From NCBI RefSeq assembly GCF_036013745.1, contig NZ_CP107880.1, positions 7,564,001 to 7,628,000 of the forward strand: a stretch of DNA of 64,000 bases, in the 5' to 3' direction. The notes beneath the pieces were generated by a model. The model was not told the origin of the DNA. It saw nothing but the letters and a program-made list of their open reading frames with translations, and ran no database searches. Source of the stretch: Streptomyces sp. NBC_00483. Lineage in GTDB: Bacteria > Actinomycetota > Actinomycetes > Streptomycetales > Streptomycetaceae. Positions 17,031 through 24,203 of the stretch are shown here, in pieces (the stretch's first letter is position 1; each line of letters begins with the position of its first letter). A program made the position numbers and the translations under genes.

Positions 17031-17864
17031 GCTGCGCCGGGGCGGGGCCTTCCGTGAGGGGTGTGCTGCACCGGGGTGCCGCCTTGCCCACCCTGCCGCC
17101 CCAGGCGGCAGATTGCCCGAGGCGGCGACGGCCGACGGCCTGGGGTGGGGAGCCGTGTTCGCGGCGGGTTGCCCGAGGCGGTGGTGGCCGACCGTCTCGG
17201 GTGGGGAGCCGTGCTTGCGGCGGGTTGCCCGAGGCGGTGGTGGCGTCGACCGCAACGGGTGGTGAGCCGTGTTCGCGGCAGATTGCCCGAGGCGGCGACG
17301 GCCGACGGCCTGGGGTGGGGAGCCGTGTTCGCGGCGGGTTGCCCGAGGCGGTGGTGGCCGACCGTCTCGGGTGGGGAGCCGTGCTTGCGGCGGGTTGCCC
17401 GAGGCGGTGGTGGCGTCGACCGCAACGGGTGGTGAGCCGTGTTCGCGGCAGATTGCCCGAGGCGGCGACGGCCGACCGCCTGGGGTGGGGAGCCGTGCTC
17501 GCGGCGGGTTGCCCGAGGCGGGGGTGGCGTCGACCGCAACGGGTGGGGAGCCGTGGCTGCCAGCGGGTTGCTCAAGGCGGCGACGGTCGACCGTCTCGGG
17601 TGGGGAGCCGTGCCTGCGGTGGATTGCCCAAGGCGGGGGTGGCGTCGACCCCAACGGGTGGGGAGCCGCGGCCGCCGCCGGATCGCCCAAGGCGGTGGTG
17701 GCCGACCGTCTCGGGTGGGGAGCCGTGCCTGCGCCGGATCGCCCAGGGCGGGGGCGCCCCTCGCCGTCACGGGTGGGGGCCGTGGCTGCTGGCGGTTCGC
17801 CCAAGGCGTGGCGCGGCCTCCGTCGGGCCGACGCCCCCGGAGGGGGCGGGTGGGTGGGAGATGG
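16441..17864. repeat. Perfect 32-base inverted repeat bracketing most of blocks A and B
   Basis: The sequence at 16441-16472 is the exact reverse complement of 17833-17864. Both contain CCCTCCGGGGGC or its complement. The arms enclose about 1.36 kb, including four of the five block A units and all of block B, and could base-pair or promote inversion. Confidence 0.85.
17083..17815. repeat. Block B: about 13 units of 56-58 bases with an exact 170-base duplication
   Basis: Units start with G(A/G)TTGCCCGAGGCGG, then a variable middle (GCCGAC or GTCGAC words) and GGTGGGGAGCCGTG. Three units form a 170-base super-unit repeated exactly: 17111-17280 equals 17281-17450, and a third, diverged copy begins at 17451. 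Because 170 is not a multiple of 3 the identical copies are read in different frames, which argues against coding. A diverged single copy of the same element occurs at 27258-27315. Confidence 0.9.
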
Positions 17865-17929
17865 GCGCGCCAACGGCGGGCATTTCAAGCGTAACGGCGA
17901 GGGCGGCCCCTCAAGCCTCACGGCGGTCG

Positions 17930-18180
17930 CGGCCCCTCAAGCGCCACGACGGTGTCGGCCCCCAAGCGCCAGGGTGAGGGCGGCTCCTCAAGCCCCACGG
18001 CGGTGTCGGCCCTCAAGCGCCAGGGTGAGGGCGGCTCCTCAAGCCCCACGGCGGTCGCGGCCTCTCAAGCGCCACGATGGTGGAGGCCGCTCAAGCGCCA
18101 CGATGGTGGAGGCTCCTCAAGCGCCACGATGGTGGAGGCTCCTCAAGCGCCACGACGGTCGCGGTCCTCAAGTCCGTAGG
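17930..18180. repeat. Block C: tandem repeats of about 26 bases
   Basis: The unit CTCAAGCGCCACGATGGTGG recurs with TCAAGC at 18065, 18091, 18117 and 18143, exactly 26 bases apart. Looser copies (CCAGGGTGAGGGCGG and CCCCACGGCGGT variants) lie to the left from 17930. No plausible coding frame is present. Confidence 0.85.
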
Positions 18181-18245
18181 CGGCGACGGCACTCTCGAGC
18201 CCCGTGTCGGGTGGGCCCCCAAACCCCTGCGGCGGGTGGGCATTT

Positions 18246-18520
18246 CAAGCCCCCCCTCTGGGACGAGACTCGCGGGGTTCGGGGCAGAGCCCCGTGGCGT
18301 GGGACACAGCAGGCCGTGAGTCACGTGGGGCCGCGCACAACAAGCCCCGTCGGCGATTGAGGCGCGGGGTCCGGGGCGGAGCCCCGTGTCCGTAACGCCG
18401 GTTCGGCGAAATCAGCCCCGCCGGCGATTGAGGCGCGGGGGCCGGGGCAGAGCCCCGAGGCCGTAACCCCGGTTCGGCACGATCAGCTCCGCCGCCGATT
18501 GACCCCCGAGGCCGTGGACC
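18246..18520. repeat. Tandem cluster of the dispersed GC-rich intergenic repeat
   Basis: Two good copies start at 18343 and 18414, 71 bases apart. Each reads AGCCCCGYCGGCGATTGAGG, then GCGGGG-CCGGGGC-GAGCCCCG, then a CCGTAAC-CCGGTTCGG tail. Decayed copies flank them at 18246-18303 and 18486-18520. The GGGGTCCGGGGCGGAGCCCC part can fold as a hairpin. The same family recurs at 27351, 40745-40913, 51101-51258 and 61506-61616. Confidence 0.85.
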
Positions 18521-18656
18521 CGCGGGGCCGCAGGGGCCCGTGGCGTCAAGGCCCATGACGTAATTACCGGCAAGAAGCCACCCGCCAACCGGCGGAGCCG
18601 TACCGTGGAAAGAGGCGGCGCGCACCCCCGGCGCGCCGGAGGGAAGGAACGCGGCG

Positions 18657-21038
18657 ATGGACGGCACCGGTCAAGCCCCGCAGGGCCGCGTCCCGCTCGC
18701 CGTCGTGGTGATCGACCACGCGGGCCGCGTCTCGCACTGGAGCAGCGGCGCCCGCCGCCTCTTCGGCCCGCCGAAGGAGGACGCGGTGGGTCGCCCCGCC
18801 GCCGACCTCCTGCCGGTCTCCGGCGCACTCCCGCAAGAGAGCCCCGCGCCGCACGACTTGGAGGAGTCGCTCGGCGGCCAGCTGTCCTACCCGGCCGCGG
18901 GACGCGCCCGCCTCGACACCAGCGCGGAGCCCCGCGACCGTATCGACGTCCTGTGGTGGGCGTACCCCCTGGTGGGCCCGGGCCCCGAGCGGCTGCTCGT
19001 GCTGGCCGCCGACGCCCAGAAGTTGGGCGGCGACGAGGGGCCGGGGGTCGAGCGGATAGCCCCCGCGTTCGCGCTGCACACGGACTTCCCCGCGGCCGAC
19101 GAACTCGCCCGCAAGCTGCCCGAGATCCTGCCGAGCATGAGCGTCGCCGAGAGCGCCCGGATCGTGTCGCAGGTGCTCGAACTCGGTTATCCGGTACTCG
19201 AGTTCAGTCAGCATGAACAGGTTCCTGTTACCGCGGACTGGGGCGTCTCCCGGCGTACCGAACGCAAGGCGCGCCGCGCGCAGGCCGCCCGCGCCACCGC
19301 GCTGGGCGTGCCCTCCCCCCGCGCACCGCTCGACGACGCAGACACCGCGGAGGACCTCGAATACGCGGCCGTGCGCGACCGCCTCGAATTCCTCAATGAG
19401 GTGAGCGGGCGCATAGGTTCGTCCCTCGACCTGTCCCGCACCATCGTCGAGGTCAGCCGCGCGGTCGTGCCCCGCTTCACCGATGTGGCGGGCACGTATC
19501 TGCGTGAGCAGGTCGTCGCGGGCGAGGGCTTTCCCGAGGGCGCGCCCGACGCCACCACGATGTGGCACCGCGTCGCCCTGGAGCACACCGACGAGCCGGG
19601 CCGCTGGGACGATGTCGTACCGGTCGGCGAGTCCATGCCGTTCCCGGTGCACACCCCGTTCTTCCAGTGCATGACCAGCGGTGACCCGGTCCTCGTGCCG
19701 TACATCTCGGAGGAGATGGGCAACGCGATCGCGTCGCAGTTCGAGAAGCGCGACATCCGGCCACTGATCAACCACCGGTCGATGCTGGTGGTGCCGCTGA
19801 AGGCGCGCAATGTGGTGCTCGGTTTCATGATTCTGCTGCGGCACCAGGAGCGGCCCGTCTTCAACGACATGGACCGCGTGACCGGCGCCGAACTCGCCGC
19901 GCGGGCCGGCCTCGTACTCGACAACGCGCGCATGTACACCTACCAGGAGGCCGTCGCCGAAACGCTCCAGGACAGCATGCTGCCGCAGATCGAGCCGCAC
20001 ATGCCGGGCTGCGACATCGCCACCCGCTATCTGCCGGGCACGCTGCTCGGGCGGGTCGGCGGCGACTGGTTCGACTCCATCAAGCTGCCGGGCGCGCGCA
20101 CCGCGCTCGTCGTCGGTGACGTGATGGGGCACGGGCTCAACTCCGCGGCGATGATGGGGCAGTTGAGGACCGCCGTGCAGACCATGGCGGCGCTCGACCT
20201 GCCACCCGCTCAACTCCTGCGCAATCTGGACGACTTGGCTCAGCGGCTCGGCGACAACTATCTGGCGACGTGCCTGTACGCCGTCTACGACCCCATCGTC
20301 GGTGAGCTGCACCTCGCCAACGCCGGGCACATCCCGCCCGTTCTGGTGCGCGCTGCCGACGGTGGCAGTGAACTGCTCGAACTGCCCACGGGCGCCCCGA
20401 TCGGCGTCGGCGGCGTGCCGTTCGAATCCGTACGGGTCCCGGTCGCGCCCGGCGACCGCCTGGTGATGTGCACGGACGGCCTGGTCGAGGTGCGCGGCGA
20501 GGACATCGGCGTGGGGCTCGCGACGCTCTGCGAGTCCGCCGCCCACCCGGCCGCCTCCATGGACGACGCCTGCGACACCATCATCCGCTCGCTGGCCACG
20601 AGGGGCGGCCGCAAGGACGACGTGGCCCTGCTGCTCGCGCGGCTCAACGGGTTCGAGGCGGACGACGTCGCCCACTGGACCTTCGCCCCGGAGCCCGCCG
20701 AGGTGCCACGCGCGCGTGGTCTCGTACGCGAGCGGCTCGCGCGGTGGCGCCTGTCGGGGATCTCGGACTCCGCGGAACTGATCGTGAGCGAACTCGTCAG
20801 CAATGCCGTACGTCATGCGCGCGGCGGCCCTGTGCAGTTGCGCCTGGTGCGCTCGAGGACGCTGCTGTGCGAGGTCGAGGACACCGAGCACGCGCTGCCG
20901 ACGTTGCTCAGCGTGGAGCCCGGCGACGAGTTCGGGAGGGGGCTTCGCGTGGTGGCGCGGCTCTCGCGCGCGTGGGGCACGAGTCGCACGGCGACGGGAA
21001 AGACCGTGTGGTTCGAACTTTCCGCGTCGTCTCGGTGA
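18657..21038 (+). CDS. PAS-GAF-SpoIIE phosphatase-HATPase multidomain regulator
   Basis: The 793-residue cytosolic signalling protein probably controls an anti-sigma-factor partner switch. Domains in order: PAS-like (1-115), linker (115-240), GAF (about 245-420), PP2C/SpoIIE phosphatase (about 445-665) and a Bergerat-fold ATPase of the RsbW type (about 680-790). Phosphatase metal motifs are complete: GGDWFD, VGDVMGHGLNSA, CTDGLVE and RKDDVALL. The ATPase has the N-box SELVSNAVRHA and the G-box GRGLRVV. A single protein could therefore both phosphorylate and dephosphorylate anti-sigma antagonists. A GGAGGGAAGGAA ribosome site precedes the ATG. It follows 2.4 kb of repeats. Confidence 0.92.
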   Translation: MDGTGQAPQGRVPLAVVVIDHAGRVSHWSSGARRLFGPPKEDAVGRPAADLLPVSGALPQESPAPHDLEESLGGQLSYPAAGRARLDTSAEPRDRIDVLWWAYPLVGPGPERLLVLAADAQKLGGDEGPGVERIAPAFALHTDFPAADELARKLPEILPSMSVAESARIVSQVLELGYPVLEFSQHEQVPVTADWGVSRRTERKARRAQAARATALGVPSPRAPLDDADTAEDLEYAAVRDRLEFLNEVSGRIGSSLDLSRTIVEVSRAVVPRFTDVAGTYLREQVVAGEGFPEGAPDATTMWHRVALEHTDEPGRWDDVVPVGESMPFPVHTPFFQCMTSGDPVLVPYISEEMGNAIASQFEKRDIRPLINHRSMLVVPLKARNVVLGFMILLRHQERPVFNDMDRVTGAELAARAGLVLDNARMYTYQEAVAETLQDSMLPQIEPHMPGCDIATRYLPGTLLGRVGGDWFDSIKLPGARTALVVGDVMGHGLNSAAMMGQLRTAVQTMAALDLPPAQLLRNLDDLAQRLGDNYLATCLYAVYDPIVGELHLANAGHIPPVLVRAADGGSELLELPTGAPIGVGGVPFESVRVPVAPGDRLVMCTDGLVEVRGEDIGVGLATLCESAAHPAASMDDACDTIIRSLATRGGRKDDVALLLARLNGFEADDVAHWTFAPEPAEVPRARGLVRERLARWRLSGISDSAELIVSELVSNAVRHARGGPVQLRLVRSRTLLCEVEDTEHALPTLLSVEPGDEFGRGLRVVARLSRAWGTSRTATGKTVWFELSASSR

Positions 21039-21123
21039 AGGTGCGTACGGCGTTCTTGTGGGGCGTGTCCCGGAGCGGTAGACCGAGCTGACACTTCGGC
21101 TGCCGCACCCTGGGGAGGGCTCC

Positions 21124-21849
21124 ATGAGCGTGAGCGAGCGCTACAAGGAAGCGTGGGAGAGCTTCTGGGAGGACGCCTCGCCCGAGCCGGGAGGTGTCTT
21201 CTGGGACTCCGAGCCCGCTGTCACGGCGGGGCTTCATCTAGCCCTTTTCGAGCCGGAGTTGGCGGCGCCGGACCTGCCGATGCTTGACCTCGGCTGCGGG
21301 AACGGCACGCAGACCCGCTTCCTCGCCGACCGCTATCCGAGAGTCGTCGGCGCCGACCTGTCGGCGGCCGCCCTCGGCCGGGCCCGCGAGGCCGATCCTG
21401 CGGGACAGGCCGACTACCGGGAGCTCGACGCCACCGACAACGACCAAATGGGCTCCCTGCACGCCGAGTTGGGCGACGTCAACGTCTATATGCGGGGCGT
21501 GCTGCATCAGAGCGAGCCCACCGACCGGCAGTTGCTCGTCGACGCGATCGCGGCGCTCGTCGGCGAGCGCGGGCGCGGCTTCGTGGTCGAGCTGTCGGAG
21601 CGGGCGCGGCCGATCCTGGAGGAGCTCGCGACGGGACCGGCAGGGCCGCCGCCCAAGCTGGGCGAGGTGTTCTCGCACGGCATCGCGCCCGGCGAGGTCT
21701 CCGACGAGGTGGTGCCGGAGTACGTGGCGGCGGCGGGCCTCTCGGTGCTCGCCGCGGGGGAGCTGCCGCTCGTGACGACGGATTTCTCGGCCGACGGCGG
21801 TCGCATCGAGCTGCCCTCGACATGGCTGGTGGTGGGCCGGTCAGACTAA
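21124..21849 (+). CDS. Class I SAM-dependent methyltransferase
   Basis: The 241-residue protein has the SAM-binding motif LDLGCGNGTQTRFLA at about residue 60, an acidic VVGADLSAAALGRAR strand-end for the ribose, and a Rossmann-like continuation. The acceptor cannot be deduced. An AGGGCTCC ribosome region precedes the ATG. It stands alone after the phosphatase gene. It is not related by sequence to the second methyltransferase in the window beyond the shared fold. Confidence 0.82.
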   Translation: MSVSERYKEAWESFWEDASPEPGGVFWDSEPAVTAGLHLALFEPELAAPDLPMLDLGCGNGTQTRFLADRYPRVVGADLSAAALGRAREADPAGQADYRELDATDNDQMGSLHAELGDVNVYMRGVLHQSEPTDRQLLVDAIAALVGERGRGFVVELSERARPILEELATGPAGPPPKLGEVFSHGIAPGEVSDEVVPEYVAAAGLSVLAAGELPLVTTDFSADGGRIELPSTWLVVGRSD

Positions 21850-21907
21850 TTCCGGGTGCCGCCGCAACGCGCTGACGAGCGAGAACTCCTCTCAACGGGT
21901 GGGAAAT

Positions 21908-21919
21908 TGGTATACACCA
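21908..21919. promoter_or_regulatory. TGGT-ATAC-ACCA palindrome upstream of the peptidase operon
   Basis: Perfect 4-base arms TGGT/ACCA around ATAC lie 57 bases before the M55 peptidase start. The shape resembles GntR-family operators and shares the GTATAC core with the site at 35790-35800 beside a GntR gene in this window. Confidence 0.4.
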
Positions 21920-21926
21920 GTGAGAG

Positions 21927-21935
21927 TTATCCACA
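21927..21935 (+). other. Isolated perfect DnaA-box word
   Basis: TTATCCACA matches the classical DnaA box exactly. It lies alone in the promoter region of the peptidase operon, with no second copy noticed nearby, so it may be chance or a DnaA regulatory site rather than an origin. Confidence 0.4.
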
Positions 21936-21976
21936 GGTCTGGTGCGTGCTGGCCGGATCCGCGTACCGTTCTGGCC

Positions 21977-22810
21977 ATGAAGATCCTCATCAGCGCCGAC
22001 ATGGAGGGTGCCACGGGCGTGACGTGGCCCGCGGACGTCCTCCCCGGCACACCGCAGTGGGAGCGCTGCCGTTCCATGTTCACGTCGGATGTGAACGCGG
22101 CGGCGCTCGGTTTCTTCGACGGCGGCGCCGACGAGGTGCTGATCAACGAGGCGCACTGGACGATGCGCAATCTGCTGCTCGAACAGCTCGACGAGCGGGT
22201 GCAGATGCTCACCGGGCGGCACAAGTCACTGTCCATGGTGGAGGGCGTCCAGCACGGCGACGTCGACGCCATCGCGTTCATCGGCTACCACGCGGGCGCC
22301 GGCATGGAGGGTGTGCTCGCGCACACCTACCTGGCGAACCAGATCACGGGCGTCTGGGTCAACGATGTGCGCGCGAGCGAAGGCCTGCTGAACGCGCATG
22401 TGGTGGCCGAGTACGGGGTGCCCGTCGTCCTCGTCACCGGCGACGACCACGCGTGCGACGACGCGCTCGGGTACGCGCCCGAGGCCCGCAAGGTCGCCGT
22501 CAAGGACCACGTCTCCCGGTACGCGGCCGTCTGCCGCACCCCCGCGCGGACCGCCGGCGACATCCGGGCCGCCGCGAAGGACGCCGCGTCGATAGCGGTG
22601 CGCCACGAGCCGGTGCGGGGCGGGCCGTTCACGATCCAGGTGGAGTTCGACGCCGAGCACCTCGCCATGGCGTCGACCGTCGTGCCGGGCGTCCAGCAGA
22701 TCGGCGAGCGCAGGATCGCGTACACCCACGAGACCATGTACGAGGGCATCCGCACCTTCAAGGCGGTCACCACGATCGCCTCGGCCGCGGTGGAGGAACA
22801 GTATGGCTGA
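21977..22810 (+). CDS. M55-family metallopeptidase (DppA-like D-aminopeptidase)
   Basis: The 277-residue protein matches the M55 family, zinc aminopeptidases that release D-amino acids from short peptides and assemble as a decameric ring in the characterised DppA. The N-terminal MKILISADMEGATGV carries the metal-binding Asp-x-Glu. GYHAGAGMEGVLAHT supplies His ligands, and EYGVPVVLVTGDD is a family block. The ATG at 21977 is favoured because the family N-terminus begins there. No ribosome site is visible, but TACCGT ends 7 bases upstream, which suggests a leaderless message. Its end overlaps the M20 peptidase start by 8 bases, so they form an operon. Confidence 0.88.
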   Translation: MKILISADMEGATGVTWPADVLPGTPQWERCRSMFTSDVNAAALGFFDGGADEVLINEAHWTMRNLLLEQLDERVQMLTGRHKSLSMVEGVQHGDVDAIAFIGYHAGAGMEGVLAHTYLANQITGVWVNDVRASEGLLNAHVVAEYGVPVVLVTGDDHACDDALGYAPEARKVAVKDHVSRYAAVCRTPARTAGDIRAAAKDAASIAVRHEPVRGGPFTIQVEFDAEHLAMASTVVPGVQQIGERRIAYTHETMYEGIRTFKAVTTIASAAVEEQYG

Positions 22811-24149
22811 GCAGACCGTGCCAACCCTGGGGGGCGTGGACCGGCAGGCGCTGGACGAGGTCGTCGCGTTCACCTCCGAGTTGATCCGCATCGACACCAC
22901 GAACCGCGGCGGGGGCGACTGCCAGGAGCGGCCCGCCGCCGAGTACGCGGCAGAGAAGCTGTCCGAGGCGAACCTGAAGCCGACGATCCTGGAGCGCACC
23001 GCGGGCCGCGGCAATGTCGTCGCCCGCATCGAGGGCACCGACCCCACCGCCGACGCCCTGCTCGTCCACGGCCACCTGGACGTCGTGCCCGCCGAGGCGG
23101 CCGACTGGAGCGTGGATCCGTTCTCCGGCGAGGTGCGCGACGGCGTCGTGTGGGGCCGCGGCGCGGTCGACATGAAGAACATGGACGCGATGATCCTGGC
23201 GACCGTACGCCAGTGGGCTCGCGTCGGATTCCGGCCCCGGCGCGACATCGTCATCGCCTTCACCGCCGACGAGGAGGCCAGCGCCGAGGACGGTTCCGGC
23301 TTCCTCGCCGACCAGCACCCCGGTCTCTTCGAGGGCTGTACGGAAGGGATCAGCGAGTCCGGCGCCTTCACCTTCCACGACGGCAGCGGCAAGCAGCTGT
23401 ACCCGATCGCGGCGGGGGAGCGCGGCACCGGCTGGCTGAAGCTCACCGCGCGCGGCAAGGCGGGCCACGGCTCCAAGGTCAACAAGGCGAACGCGGTGGG
23501 CCGGCTCGCCGCCGCGGTCGCCCGTATCGACGAGCACGAGTGGCCGGTGCGGCTCACGCCGACGGTGCGCGCCGCGCTGACCGAGATGGCCGCGCTGTAC
23601 GGCATCCGGGCCGACGTGGACGCGCCGGACTTCGACGTGGACGCGCTGCTCGCGGCGCTGGGCCCGGCCGCCGACCTGGTGGAGCCGACCGTCCGCAACA
23701 GCGCCAACCCGACGATGCTGTCCGCCGGTTACAAGATCAACGTGATTCCGGGGGAGGCCGCGGCGTACGTCGACGGGCGCTATCTGGCGGGCGGCGAGGA
23801 CGAGTTCAAGGCCACCCTCGACCGGCTCACCGGGCCCGACGTCGACTGGGAGTACCACCACCGCGAGGTCGCGCTGCAGGCGCCGGTCGGCTCGCCCACG
23901 TACGCGCGGATGCGCGCGGCCGTCGAGGAGTTCGCGCCCGAGGGCCACGTCGTCCCGTACTGCATGTCGGGCGGCACGGACGCCAAGCAGTTCTCCCGGC
24001 TCGGCATCACCGGCTACGGCTTCGCCCCGCTCAAGCTGCCCGAGGGCTTCGACTACCAGGCGCTGTTCCACGGCGTGGACGAGCGGGTTCCGGTGGAGGC
24101 GCTGCACTTCGGGGTACGCGTGCTCGACAGATTCCTGCGCACGGCCTGA
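22803..24149 (+). CDS. M20-family metallopeptidase (ArgE/DapE/CPG2 type)
   Basis: The 448-residue protein is a two-zinc exopeptidase or deacylase of the M20 family. It shows HGHLDVVPA (first His and Asp region), WGRGAVDMKNMD (bridging Asp), FTADEEAS (catalytic Glu-Glu) and the C-terminal HGVDERVPVEALHFG (last His ligand). A dimerisation domain is inserted in the middle. It overlaps the M55 gene by 8 bases. In context it probably cleaves small peptides released by its neighbours; the exact substrate is unknown. Confidence 0.9.
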   Translation: MAEQTVPTLGGVDRQALDEVVAFTSELIRIDTTNRGGGDCQERPAAEYAAEKLSEANLKPTILERTAGRGNVVARIEGTDPTADALLVHGHLDVVPAEAADWSVDPFSGEVRDGVVWGRGAVDMKNMDAMILATVRQWARVGFRPRRDIVIAFTADEEASAEDGSGFLADQHPGLFEGCTEGISESGAFTFHDGSGKQLYPIAAGERGTGWLKLTARGKAGHGSKVNKANAVGRLAAAVARIDEHEWPVRLTPTVRAALTEMAALYGIRADVDAPDFDVDALLAALGPAADLVEPTVRNSANPTMLSAGYKINVIPGEAAAYVDGRYLAGGEDEFKATLDRLTGPDVDWEYHHREVALQAPVGSPTYARMRAAVEEFAPEGHVVPYCMSGGTDAKQFSRLGITGYGFAPLKLPEGFDYQALFHGVDERVPVEALHFGVRVLDRFLRTA

Positions 24150-24203
24150 AGCGCCCGCACACGTATCAGTAGAAACACCCGCAGGGACACGGACTAGGAA
24201 AAG

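Noticed and set aside
17930..18180. The regularly spaced 26-base units as a CRISPR array.
   Set aside because: The units are direct tandem repeats without unique spacers, and no cas gene is present.
16337..18400. Several long overlapping open frames with Pro/Arg/Gly-rich repeat peptides.
   Set aside because: Frames shift between identical repeat copies (170-base period), open frames exist on both strands at once, and there are no ribosome sites or domains.
21927..21935. A replication origin, because of a perfect DnaA box.
   Set aside because: Only one box was seen, with no cluster and no dnaA/dnaN genes nearby.
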